Part shown: piece after piece, positions 8,334 through 17,557 of the stretch
Layout: every line of letters begins with the position of its first letter
Position numbering within the stretch: position 1 is the stretch's first letter
Source of the DNA: Amycolatopsis acidicola
GTDB taxonomy: Bacteria > Actinomycetota > Actinomycetes > Mycobacteriales > Pseudonocardiaceae
NCBI RefSeq assembly: GCF_007713735.2
Contig: NZ_VMNW02000003.1
Span: forward strand, 124,001-188,000
Reading direction: 5' to 3'
DNA: 64,000 nt
Made by a program: the position numbers and the translations under genes
The notes under the pieces: model-generated
What the model was told of the DNA's origin: nothing
The model's input: the letters and a program-made list of their open reading frames with translations, nothing else
Databases searched by the model: none

Positions 8334-9536
8334 ATGGCAGTTCGTGAGGGGCTCCAGCGGCGCCGCGCGGTGCTGGAGCGGGAATGGGGTCGCTGGGTGC
8401 CGGCCAACGCGCGCCCGGAAACCCCGGAGCTGCGCGTCGAAGTGGCCGACTCATGGGCCCGATCGTTGTCCACTGTGGACCCTGGACGGGACAGTGCTCC
8501 GGTGGCCGGTGAGGTCGGCGCGCGCTGGCGCGAATCGCCCCTGCGGGGCCCGGTCACGGAACTGGCCGACGAACTCCGCGACATCGCCGACGACGCCGGG
8601 TTCGTCGCGGCGGTGACCGACGAATCCGGCACGATCCTGTGGACCTGCGGTGGCCGCGTCATGCGACGCAAGGCGGAGCGCGTGAACTTCGCCCCCGGCG
8701 GGCGCTGGAACGAACCCGACATGGGCACGAACGCGCTTTCCCTCGCGCTGCGCACCGGACGGGCGCACCGTGTCTTTTCGGCCGAACACCTGGTCGCGGC
8801 CTTGCACGGCTGGGTCTGCTACTGCGCGCCGATCCGCGATCCGGCCGGCAGGCAACTGGGGGTCCTCGACCTGTCGACCACCTGGGACCGCACGCACCCG
8901 CTGGCGATGGCCACCGTCCGCACACTGGTCGCCGCGATCGAGTCCCGGCTGCGGACGAGGCCGCCGGCCTCGCGCGGAATCCGGTTGTCCTGCCTGGGTT
9001 CCGGCCTCGCGACGTTCGACGGTGTCCCGTTGCGGCTCTCCCCGCGTCAGTGCGAAGTGCTGACCCTGCTCGCGTTGGAGCCTGCCGGGTTCTCGCCGGA
9101 GGGGCTGCGCGACGCGTTGTACGGGGAGCAGCCCGTGACCACCACGACGCTGCGTGCCGAGGCCTCCCATCTGCGTCGCACGCTGCGGGGTGCGGTCGCG
9201 AACCGGCGCTACGCGCTCACCGTGCCGATCGAGTGCGACGCCGTGGAGGTGTTGGCAGCACTGAAAAACGGCGACACCGAGACCGCCGTCCGCCGCTACA
9301 CCGCGCCGTTGCTCCCGGCTTCGGAGGCGCCGGGCATCATCCGCTGGCGGGACCATCTGGAGGTCGCCGTCCGCGAGGCCGTCCTCGGCTCGCGGCAGGC
9401 GGATCTCGCGCTGCGCTACGGCGAGCGGCACCCGTTCGACCTTCAGGTGCACGAATACGCGCGCGGTTTGCTGGCCCCCGGTGACGGGCGCCGGGGCCTC
9501 GTGGCCGCGCGCCTGCTCGAGGCGTCGCGCGACTGA
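8334..9536 (+). CDS. GAF-domain transcriptional regulator with C-terminal winged-helix domain
   Basis: A 400-residue regulator. Residues about 80-220 resemble the AcoR-type GAF sensor (FAPGGRWNEPDMGTNALS, LHGWVCYCAPIRD). The C-terminal half has LSPRQCEVLTLLALEP and TTTLRAEASHLRRTL, resembling an OmpR/SARP-like winged helix rather than the AAA domain of sigma-54 activators. ATG 8334 was chosen because GAGG lies seven bases upstream. It sits 78 bp before an aldehyde dehydrogenase on the same strand, and GAF regulators of this type often control alcohol or aldehyde oxidation. Activation of that gene is inferred. Confidence 0.8.
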   Translation: MAVREGLQRRRAVLEREWGRWVPANARPETPELRVEVADSWARSLSTVDPGRDSAPVAGEVGARWRESPLRGPVTELADELRDIADDAGFVAAVTDESGTILWTCGGRVMRRKAERVNFAPGGRWNEPDMGTNALSLALRTGRAHRVFSAEHLVAALHGWVCYCAPIRDPAGRQLGVLDLSTTWDRTHPLAMATVRTLVAAIESRLRTRPPASRGIRLSCLGSGLATFDGVPLRLSPRQCEVLTLLALEPAGFSPEGLRDALYGEQPVTTTTLRAEASHLRRTLRGAVANRRYALTVPIECDAVEVLAALKNGDTETAVRRYTAPLLPASEAPGIIRWRDHLEVAVREAVLGSRQADLALRYGERHPFDLQVHEYARGLLAPGDGRRGLVAARLLEASRD

Positions 9537-9614
9537 TCCCAACATCGCCCCAACCTCGTCCGGGCAAGTTGGCACCCGTCACACCGACGTGATCGAGTGA
9601 AACGGAGTGCTTCC

Positions 9615-11132
<1,518 letters not shown>

Positions 11133-11206
11133 CGCCGCACCGGGTTTCGCCAGGGCAGGTCCGGCCGACCGGCGAGGCCACGCAACGGAAAACCCCACCG
11201 GCCGGA

Positions 11207-11238
11207 GGGCCGGGCACCGCACGGTGCCCGGCCCTTTT
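11207..11238 (+). terminator. Rho-independent terminator after aldehyde dehydrogenase
   Basis: A perfect 13-bp inverted repeat (11207-11219 and 11222-11234, GGGCCGGGCACCG and its complement) is separated by CA and followed by TTTT. It lies 75 bp past the aldehyde dehydrogenase stop, so mdo should start from its own promoter in 11239-11425. Confidence 0.9.
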
Positions 11239-11271
11239 CCTTGCCCGGAACCCCTTCCGCCGACACCCCCT

Positions 11272-11285
11272 CCGATCGGGCAGGT
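11272..11285 (+). promoter_or_regulatory. Candidate methanol-regulon site B (mdo promoter)
   Basis: Reads CCGATCGGGCAGGT, 140 bp upstream of the mdo ATG and just past the preceding terminator. The shared stretch with the 20341 copy continues into CCGGCCCG with a one-base offset. The CCGATCGG half is itself a palindrome. Confidence 0.6.
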
Positions 11286-11425
11286 ACCGGCCCGGCCGAA
11301 CGTGCGAACCTGCGCTGCCGCCCGAGGAGTATTGCCGCGCAAGCGTTTCCGCCCGGCCATACCCCGGTTAGCGTCGGTGTGCGCGTCACCACAGTCGCTC
11401 TCGCGCAGGAAGGACAAGGATCGAA

Positions 11426-12718
11426 ATGCAGGTCGACGAGCTGCTGAAGCCGTTCCCCATCAAGGAGTTCCACCCGTTCCCGCGCGCGCTGCTCGGCCCG
11501 GGCTCGCACGAGATGATCGGGCCGGAGGCCCTCAAACTGGGCTTCAAGAAGGTCCTGGTGATGACCAGCGGCCTGCGCGGTTCCGACATCGTGCACACCA
11601 TCACCGAATCCCTGAAGTACCACGGCCTCGAGGTGGTGCTCTACGACAAGGTGGAGTCCAACCCCAAGGACTACAACGTCATGGACGCCGTCCGGCTGTA
11701 CCAGGAGAACAAGTGTGACAGCTTCGTCTCCATCGGCGGCGGTTCCTCCCACGACGCCTGCAAGGGTGCGCGGATCTCGGTCGCGCACGACGGCCGCAAC
11801 GTCAACGACTTCGAGGGCTTCAACAAGTCCGAAAACCCGAAGAACCCGCCGCACATAGCGGTTTCCACCACGGCGGGCACCGGCTCGGAGACGTCATGGG
11901 CCTACGTCATCACCGACACCACCACTGATCCGGACAACCCCCACAAGTACGTGGCCTTCGACGACGCTTCCGTCACCACGCTCGCCGTCGACGACCCGGT
12001 GCTGTACTACTCCTGCCCGATCGACTACACCGCGCAGTGCGGGTTCGACGTCCTCGCGCACGCCTCCGAGCCCTACGTCTCGCGGCTGAACTTCGAGCCC
12101 TCGCTCGGCAACGCGTTGCGCGCGATCAAGCTCACCGCGGAGAACCTGCGCCAGGCGACCTGGAACCCGACCGAGCTGTCCGGCCGCGAGGGCATGATGT
12201 ACGCGCAGTACATCGCCGCGCAGGCGTTCAACTCCGGCGGCCTCGGCATCATCCACTCGATCTCGCACGCGGTAAGCGCTTTCTACGACACCCACCACGG
12301 GCTGAACAACGCGATCGCGCTGCCAAGGGTGTGGGCGTTCAACATGCCGGTGGCCTACCAGCGCTTCGCCGACATCGCGGAGGTGATGGGCATCGACACC
12401 CATGGCATGACGCGGGTCCAGGCCGCCGACGCCGCGCTGAACGCCGCCATCCGGCTGCTGCGCGACGTGGGCATCCCGGAGAAGTTCACCGACGTCACCC
12501 AGGACAGCTACTCGAAGAACCGGCTCGGCCAGGGGCCGACGAAGTACTACGAGCAGGCGAGCGTCATCAAGGGCGACGACGAGGACGTCGACCGCATCAC
12601 CAACCACGTCCTCGGCGACGCCTGCACCCCGGGCAACGCCAAGGAATGCACCTTCGAAACCGTCCGCCCCGTCGTCGACCACTGTCTCAACGGCGACCTG
12701 GACGACTTGATCAGCTGA
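11426..12718 (+). CDS. mdo: NDMA/mycofactocin-dependent methanol dehydrogenase (type III Fe-ADH family)
   Basis: Oxidises methanol and other primary alcohols to aldehydes. In actinomycetes the enzyme carries tightly bound NAD(P) and passes electrons to an external carrier, NDMA in vitro and mycofactocin in vivo. The 430 residues closely match the Amycolatopsis, Mycobacterium and Rhodococcus Mno/Mdo proteins, beginning MQVDELLKPFPIKEFHPFPR. The nucleotide site GGGSSHDA is at about residues 103-110. Metal ligands lie in CGFDVLAHASEPY and in HSISHAVSAFYDTHHGLNNA. The ATG follows AGGAAGGACAAGGA. It heads the moxR-VWA-mftM-satP group, separated from moxR by a hairpin. Confidence 0.95.
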   Translation: MQVDELLKPFPIKEFHPFPRALLGPGSHEMIGPEALKLGFKKVLVMTSGLRGSDIVHTITESLKYHGLEVVLYDKVESNPKDYNVMDAVRLYQENKCDSFVSIGGGSSHDACKGARISVAHDGRNVNDFEGFNKSENPKNPPHIAVSTTAGTGSETSWAYVITDTTTDPDNPHKYVAFDDASVTTLAVDDPVLYYSCPIDYTAQCGFDVLAHASEPYVSRLNFEPSLGNALRAIKLTAENLRQATWNPTELSGREGMMYAQYIAAQAFNSGGLGIIHSISHAVSAFYDTHHGLNNAIALPRVWAFNMPVAYQRFADIAEVMGIDTHGMTRVQAADAALNAAIRLLRDVGIPEKFTDVTQDSYSKNRLGQGPTKYYEQASVIKGDDEDVDRITNHVLGDACTPGNAKECTFETVRPVVDHCLNGDLDDLIS

Positions 12719-12725
12719 ACCGGGC

Positions 12726-12754
12726 AGGGGGCGGGCCGCGAGCGCCCGCCCCCT
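12726..12754 (+). terminator. GC-rich hairpin between mdo and moxR
   Basis: An 11-bp perfect inverted repeat, AGGGGGCGGGC (12726-12736) with its complement at 12744-12754 and a 7-base loop, starts 8 bp after the mdo stop. Only two T residues follow, so it is more likely a leaky terminator or 3'-end stabiliser than a full stop. It could keep mdo mRNA in excess over the accessory genes. Confidence 0.65.
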
Positions 12755-12776
12755 TCGTGACGAAGGAGGGTTGCGG

Positions 12777-13802
12777 GTGACCGCGTTCGAATCGGTGGAA
12801 CAGGCCGGGAAAGCGCTGGCGGTGCAGGGATATCTCACCGACCAGCGGCTGGCGACGATGGTGTACCTGCTCACCAGGCTGGAAAAGCCGGTGTTGCTGG
12901 AAGGCCCCGCCGGCGTCGGCAAAACAGAGCTCGCGAAGTCGCTGGCCGCGGCCACTGGGCGGCGCCTGCTGCGCCTGCAGTGCTATGAAGGCCAGGACGA
13001 AGCCAGCGCGCTGTACGAGTGGGACTACGGGAAACAGCTGCTGTACACCCAGATCCTGCGCGAGAAGATCGGCCAGCTCGTCGCCGACGCCCCCGATCTG
13101 CACGACGCCGTGAACCGGATCGGCGAGCAGGAAAGCGTTTTCTTCTCCGAGCGCTTCCTCGCCGGCCGTCCGTTGCTGGAAGCCGTCCGGTCGGAGGAAC
13201 CGGTGGTGCTGCTGATCGACGAGATCGACCGCGCCGACGAGGCACTCGAAGCCGTGCTGCTGGAAATGCTGGGGGAGTACCAGATTTCGGTCCCGGAGAT
13301 CGGCACCTTCACCGCAAGGCGACGCCCGTACGTCATCCTCACCTCCAACAACACCCGTGACCTCGCGGCCGCGCTCAAACGCCGGTGCCTGCACCTGTTC
13401 TTGGACTACCCGTCGGCCGAACGCGAGCTGGACATCGTGCGCAGCAAGGACACCGGACTGCCCGAGGCGCTGGCGAGCCAGCTCGTCGAGATCGTGCGTG
13501 GGCTGCGCGAGCTGGAGCTGCGCAAGTCCCCGAGCATCTCCGAGACCATCGACTGGGCGCGGACGCTCGCCGTGCTGGGGGTCGACGAGCTGACCGCCCC
13601 TGTCCTGTCGGACACGGTTTCGGTGGTCGTCAAGTACGACAAGGACGTCCGCCGCGCGCTGGAAGCCCTGCCACGCCTGGTGGATCCGAACGCCGAGATT
13701 CCCGAACCGGACCACGGCCACGGTCACGGGCACGGCCACTCCCACGAGCCGCCCAAGGTCAGCGCCGACCGGGGGAGCAGGTCCTTCGGCCGGGCCCGGT
13801 AG
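12777..13802 (+). CDS. MoxR-family AAA+ ATPase with His-rich tail
   Basis: A 341-residue MoxR-type ATPase, likely a chaperone acting with the VWA protein downstream. Walker A is GPAGVGKTELA at about residue 43 and Walker B is VVLLIDEIDRAD near residue 143. ILTSNNTRDLAAALKRRCL carries sensor 1 and the arginine finger. The C terminus has HGHGHGHGHSH (nt about 13712-13746), which resembles metal-binding tails of nickel or zinc chaperones. GTG 12777 lies seven bases after AAGGAGG; TTG 12771 abuts that site. MoxR/VWA pairs often activate metalloenzymes, so metallation or activation of Mdo is a reasonable inference. Confidence 0.9.
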   Translation: MTAFESVEQAGKALAVQGYLTDQRLATMVYLLTRLEKPVLLEGPAGVGKTELAKSLAAATGRRLLRLQCYEGQDEASALYEWDYGKQLLYTQILREKIGQLVADAPDLHDAVNRIGEQESVFFSERFLAGRPLLEAVRSEEPVVLLIDEIDRADEALEAVLLEMLGEYQISVPEIGTFTARRRPYVILTSNNTRDLAAALKRRCLHLFLDYPSAERELDIVRSKDTGLPEALASQLVEIVRGLRELELRKSPSISETIDWARTLAVLGVDELTAPVLSDTVSVVVKYDKDVRRALEALPRLVDPNAEIPEPDHGHGHGHGHSHEPPKVSADRGSRSFGRAR

Positions 13803-13811
13803 GAGGCGGCG

Positions 13812-15317
13812 ATGGAAGCCAGCCTGCACCGGTTCGTCCGGCTGTTGCGGCTGCGGGACGTCCGGATTTCGGTGCCCGAGACGCTCGACGCGCTGCGTTG
13901 CGCGGCCGAGCCGGGGATACTCACCGACCGCGCCACGCTCAAGGAGGCGCTGCGCCTCGCGCTGGTCAAGGACCATCGCGACGACGCGGCGTTCGACGAG
14001 ATCTTCGACGCGTTCTTCGCGCTGGTCCGCGTCGGGGAGGACGACCACGGGCACGGCCACGGCCACAGTCACGACGATCTCTCCGACACGGGCGAGCTGG
14101 AGAGCTTCACCTTGTCCGAAGAGCCCAGCGAGACGCCGCAGCAGGGGCACGAACACGGCAAGCCTTCGGACATCCGTGACTACTTCGACGCCGAAGACCT
14201 GGCGCAGCAGTACAACCTGCACCAGGAGGCGAACAAGATCGACCTCGCCTCGATGACCGACGAGATCGTCTTCTCCACCGACAACACCGTCACCGGCGAC
14301 GCGGGCTACCGCGTGCAGCTGGACACCGACCGGCTGCACGGCGCGGGCGTGCCCGGGCGCCTGTCCCGGGAAACCGGGACGAAGGTCGACGCCGCGCTGA
14401 GCATCGCCGAGCAGGACGCGCTACTCGGCTGGCTCGACCAGGCGGACGACGCCGGCGACGAGGACGACGCCGCCCGGCTGCGCCGCCGCCTCGCGGGAGT
14501 GCTGGAGAACCTGCCGCAGGCGCTGAAGCGGCATCTGGAAGCGTTGCTGGAACTGGAGAACAAGGTCGTCGAGTCGCGTGAACGACGCGCGGCGAAGGTC
14601 GACCAGGCCGGTGAAGGGGAGCGCGCGGAGCTGGAGGAGTCGTTGCGGCGCCTGGCTTCCACGCTGCGCGGCGCGCTGACCCATCGCCGGCGCATCGCCA
14701 GCGCGGGCAGGGTCGACCCCGGCCGGACGATGCGGCGGAACATGCGCTTCGACGGCATCCCGTTCAGCCCGGTGACGGTCCGCCGCGCCGAGGACCGGCC
14801 ACGCCTTGTCGTGCTCGCCGACGTGAGTCTGTCGGTGCGGGCGACGGCGCGGTTCACCCTGCATCTGGTGCACGGCCTGCAGAACATCTTCGCGCAGGTG
14901 CGCTCGTTCGCCTTCGTCGACGGGATCGCCGAGACCACCGAGCTGTTCGCCGAATACCCGGTGGAGCGGGCGCTGGGGCTCATCTTCGGCGGCGACGTGG
15001 TCGACGTGGACGCGAACTCCGACTACGGCACCGCGTTCGGCGAGCTGCTCGCCGAGCACTCGTCGGCGATCACCCGCCGCACCACCGTGCTGGTGCTGGG
15101 GGACGGCCGGGGCAACGGCAACGACCCGAACCTGACCGCGTTCGCGGAGATCTCCCGGCGCGCGCGAGAGGTCATCTGGCTCACCCCGGAGCCGCGCTAC
15201 TCCTGGGGCCTCGGTGGCTGCGATCTGCCCGCGTACAGCGAATACTGCGGCCGGGTGCGCGTAGTGCGGGATCTGTCCGGTTTGGACAGAATGGCGCTCG
15301 ACCTGGTGGCGAGATGA
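13812..15317 (+). CDS. CoxE-like VWA-domain protein with His-rich segment
   Basis: A 501-residue partner of the upstream MoxR ATPase, nine bases after it with its own AGGAGG. The C-terminal half is a von Willebrand A fold: VVLADVSLSVRATARFTLH contains the MIDAS DxSxS near residue 337, and GDGRGNGNDPNL follows later. An internal HGHGHGHSHDD (nt about 14047-14076) repeats the His-rich feature of the ATPase. The middle is charged and probably helical (residues about 190-290). Its stop overlaps the mftM start (ATGA). An assembly or activation factor for methanol oxidation is inferred from position. Confidence 0.88.
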   Translation: MEASLHRFVRLLRLRDVRISVPETLDALRCAAEPGILTDRATLKEALRLALVKDHRDDAAFDEIFDAFFALVRVGEDDHGHGHGHSHDDLSDTGELESFTLSEEPSETPQQGHEHGKPSDIRDYFDAEDLAQQYNLHQEANKIDLASMTDEIVFSTDNTVTGDAGYRVQLDTDRLHGAGVPGRLSRETGTKVDAALSIAEQDALLGWLDQADDAGDEDDAARLRRRLAGVLENLPQALKRHLEALLELENKVVESRERRAAKVDQAGEGERAELEESLRRLASTLRGALTHRRRIASAGRVDPGRTMRRNMRFDGIPFSPVTVRRAEDRPRLVVLADVSLSVRATARFTLHLVHGLQNIFAQVRSFAFVDGIAETTELFAEYPVERALGLIFGGDVVDVDANSDYGTAFGELLAEHSSAITRRTTVLVLGDGRGNGNDPNLTAFAEISRRAREVIWLTPEPRYSWGLGGCDLPAYSEYCGRVRVVRDLSGLDRMALDLVAR

Positions 15318-16186
15318 CCTCGACCATCGATCCGCTGGGGCCGTTTCCGGTCGGCCAGTACCTCGACGACCTCGTCCGCGTCGTGCGCTCCGCCGATGAC
15401 GGACGGCCGGCCGTCGTGCGCACCGAGCACTTCCGGCTGCGCCGCGCCGGACGGCGGATCGAGGTCAGCCACCACCTGTGCCCGGAGCAGCTCGACAACG
15501 GCCTGACCGGGGTGCTGATCGACGAGCTGTTCGCGCCCGGCTGGTTGTGCGGTCAGGACATCTTCGAGCGCGTGTTCACCGGGCTCGTGCGCAGCACGCT
15601 GCCCGACCCGGAACTGGCCTGGAACACCTTCTACACCAACACGCTCGCGCACCTGCGCGACCCGCGCGGCGCCCCGCCGCTGATCGCGCGGATCGCCCCG
15701 GTGTACGCGCGGCTGCTCAGGCTGGTGCCCGCCGGGAGAGTGCTGGATCTGGGGTCCTGCTTCGGTTTTCTCCCGCTGCTGCTCGCCGAACGCCCGCGCA
15801 CCAAGGTGATCGCCTCGGACATCGTGGCCGGGACCATGCGGCTGCTGGAGACCGTTGCCGCCGCCCGCGCCGCGCCGCTGGAAACGCTCGTGTGCGACGC
15901 GGCGCGGGTGCCGCTCCCGGACAGGTGCGCCGACACGGTCACGGTCGTCCACCTGCTCGAACACCTCGATCCGACGAAGGGAGACGCGGTACTGGCCGAA
16001 GCCCTGCGGCTGGCGCGCTCGAAGGTGATCGCCGCCGTCCCGTTCGAGGAGGTTCCGGACGCCGACTACGGGCACGTCCGCCGGTTCGACCTCCCCGCTC
16101 TCGTCGAGCTGGGCGAGAGAACCGGCTGGCGTGCCAGGGTTTCGACCTTCCACGGCGGCTGGCTGATCCTCGACCGCCCACACTGA
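15314..16186 (+). CDS. mftM: SAM-dependent methyltransferase, probable mycofactocin oligosaccharide methyltransferase
   Basis: A 290-residue class I methyltransferase. The SAM motif VLDLGSCFGFLPLLLAER begins near residue 143, and HLLEHLDPTKGD is the downstream acidic motif. The N-terminal 120 residues (PFPVGQYLDDLVRVV and onward) are specific to this family. In Mycobacterium smegmatis a methyltransferase encoded near mdo, MftM, methylates the oligoglucan chain of the redox cofactor mycofactocin. The same neighbourhood and fold here support that call. The core mftABCDEF genes are not in the window. It overlaps the VWA gene by four bases. Confidence 0.72.
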   Translation: MTSTIDPLGPFPVGQYLDDLVRVVRSADDGRPAVVRTEHFRLRRAGRRIEVSHHLCPEQLDNGLTGVLIDELFAPGWLCGQDIFERVFTGLVRSTLPDPELAWNTFYTNTLAHLRDPRGAPPLIARIAPVYARLLRLVPAGRVLDLGSCFGFLPLLLAERPRTKVIASDIVAGTMRLLETVAAARAAPLETLVCDAARVPLPDRCADTVTVVHLLEHLDPTKGDAVLAEALRLARSKVIAAVPFEEVPDADYGHVRRFDLPALVELGERTGWRARVSTFHGGWLILDRPH

Positions 16187-16221
16187 CCGACAGCCCGTCC
16201 GACGCTCAACGAGGAGCCACC

Positions 16222-16842
16222 ATGTCGACTGCCACCGTCCAGGAAACCCGAACCGCCCCGGAGACAGCGCCCGCCGGCGATCCCAGCCTGATCGGCGTGC
16301 CCACGTTCATCGTCGGTGCGATCGCGCTCGGCCTCGTGCTCACCGGGTACGTCCCGGCAAGTGCGGTCGGCGCCTCGATCGCCATCATCCTGCCCGCGAC
16401 GGGCGTCGGCCAGCTCGTGGCGGCCGCGTGGGCGGCTTCGCTCGGGCAGAACGCTGTCGCCGCGGTCTTCGCTGTGTTCGCCGGATTCTGGCTCAGCTAT
16501 GCGGTTCTCGTCCTGGGGCTGATCCACGACTGGTTCGGCATCTCCGCCGACGCGGCGACCGCGACCCAGGGGCTGTTCCTGATCGCGTGGCTGACCACGG
16601 TCGTCCTGCTGACCTTGGGCACACTACGGCTGCCCCTCGCGTTCACGCTGCTGTTCGTGCTGGTCGACGTGGCGCTCGCGCTGGTGCTGTACGGCACGGT
16701 GGGTGGCTCCACGGCGGCCACCACCGCGGGCGGGTACGTCGTGTTCGCCTTCACCGCCGTGGGCGTCTACCTCTTCGTCAGCGCCCTCTCCTCCGCGACA
16801 GGCGGACGCGGATTGCCGCTGGGACGGGCGATCCTGCGCTGA
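16222..16842 (+). CDS. satP: GPR1/FUN34/YaaH (SatP)-type acetate permease
   Basis: A 206-residue membrane protein with about six transmembrane segments, matching SatP/YaaH length. Typical elements are PTFIVGAIALGLVLTGYVP at the N terminus, then FAGFWLSYAVLVLG and LPLAFTLLFVLVDVALALVL. The family moves acetate, succinate or ammonium in symport with protons. ATG 16222 has CGAGGAG upstream and lies 36 bp after mftM, closing the mdo operon. A carboxylate permease here suggests uptake or export of acids from alcohol oxidation, such as acetate or formate; the substrate is inferred. Confidence 0.88.
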   Translation: MSTATVQETRTAPETAPAGDPSLIGVPTFIVGAIALGLVLTGYVPASAVGASIAIILPATGVGQLVAAAWAASLGQNAVAAVFAVFAGFWLSYAVLVLGLIHDWFGISADAATATQGLFLIAWLTTVVLLTLGTLRLPLAFTLLFVLVDVALALVLYGTVGGSTAATTAGGYVVFAFTAVGVYLFVSALSSATGGRGLPLGRAILR

Positions 16843-16845
16843 GCT

Positions 16846-16885
16846 TGGGCGCCGGGCGGATGTCGTCGTCTCCGCCCGGCGCCCA
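16846..16885. terminator. Bidirectional terminator between satP and response regulator
   Basis: A perfect 15-bp inverted repeat (16846-16860 and 16871-16885) with a 10-base loop lies in the 67-bp gap between convergent genes. It lacks a T tract, as is usual in actinomycetes. Its position suits termination of both operons. Confidence 0.75.
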
Positions 16886-16909
16886 GATCAGCGCGCGGCC
16901 CGGCTCAAT

Positions 16910-17557
16910 CTAGATCAGGCCCATCTTGCTCGCCTCGTACACCGCCTCCGCGCGGCTGGACGCGTCGATCTTGCGCATGATGTTGCGGACGTGGAACTTC
17001 ACCGTGGTCTCGGAGATGAACAGCCGGGCGCCGATGTCGCGGTTGCTCAGGCCGCGCGCCAGCAACTCCAGCACACCCTGCTCACGGCTGGTCAGCACCG
17101 GTTCCCCTGGCGCGGTCCGGATCGAGCGCACCATCGCCGACGCCGAGCGGGAGTCGAACGCGCTTTCGTTGCGGGCCACCGCGCGGATCGAGGACACCAG
17201 TCCCGTCGTGTCCACGTCCTTGATCACGTACCCGCGGGCGCCGCGGTGGATCGCCTCCACGACCAGCGCGTCGTCGAGGAACGTCGTCAGCACCAGCACA
17301 CCCACGTCCGGATAACGCGCGGTCAGCTCCGCGCACACGTCGAGTCCTTCGGTGTTGGAGCCGGTGGACAGCTTCAGGTCCAGCAGCACGATGTCCGGCC
17401 GCGTGCGCTCCACCACCACGCGGGCTTCGGCGGCCGTCGCGGCCTCGCCGACGACCGTGATGTCGTTCTCTCGCTCCAAAATGGACCGGAGCCCCTGCCG
17501 TACGATGGCGTGGTCGTCGACCAGCACGATCTTCAGTGTCTGCGCCCGGGTGATCAT
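16910..17557 (-). CDS. NarL/LuxR-family response regulator (MnoR-like)
   Basis: A 215-residue regulator. The receiver domain has IVLVDDHAIVRQGL and the phosphorylatable Asp in DIVLLDLKLS. The C-terminal LuxR helix-turn-helix has LTSREQGVLELLARGLSNRD and FISETTVKFHVRNIMRKI. Its start overlaps the stop of the sensor kinase by four bases. Mycobacterium smegmatis carries a two-component system, MnoSR, next to mdo that is needed for methanol growth; the shared neighbourhood makes this a likely counterpart. The motif at 8253, 11272 and 20341 is a candidate binding site. Confidence 0.88.
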   Translation of the reverse strand: MITRAQTLKIVLVDDHAIVRQGLRSILERENDITVVGEAATAAEARVVVERTRPDIVLLDLKLSTGSNTEGLDVCAELTARYPDVGVLVLTTFLDDALVVEAIHRGARGYVIKDVDTTGLVSSIRAVARNESAFDSRSASAMVRSIRTAPGEPVLTSREQGVLELLARGLSNRDIGARLFISETTVKFHVRNIMRKIDASSRAEAVYEASKMGLI

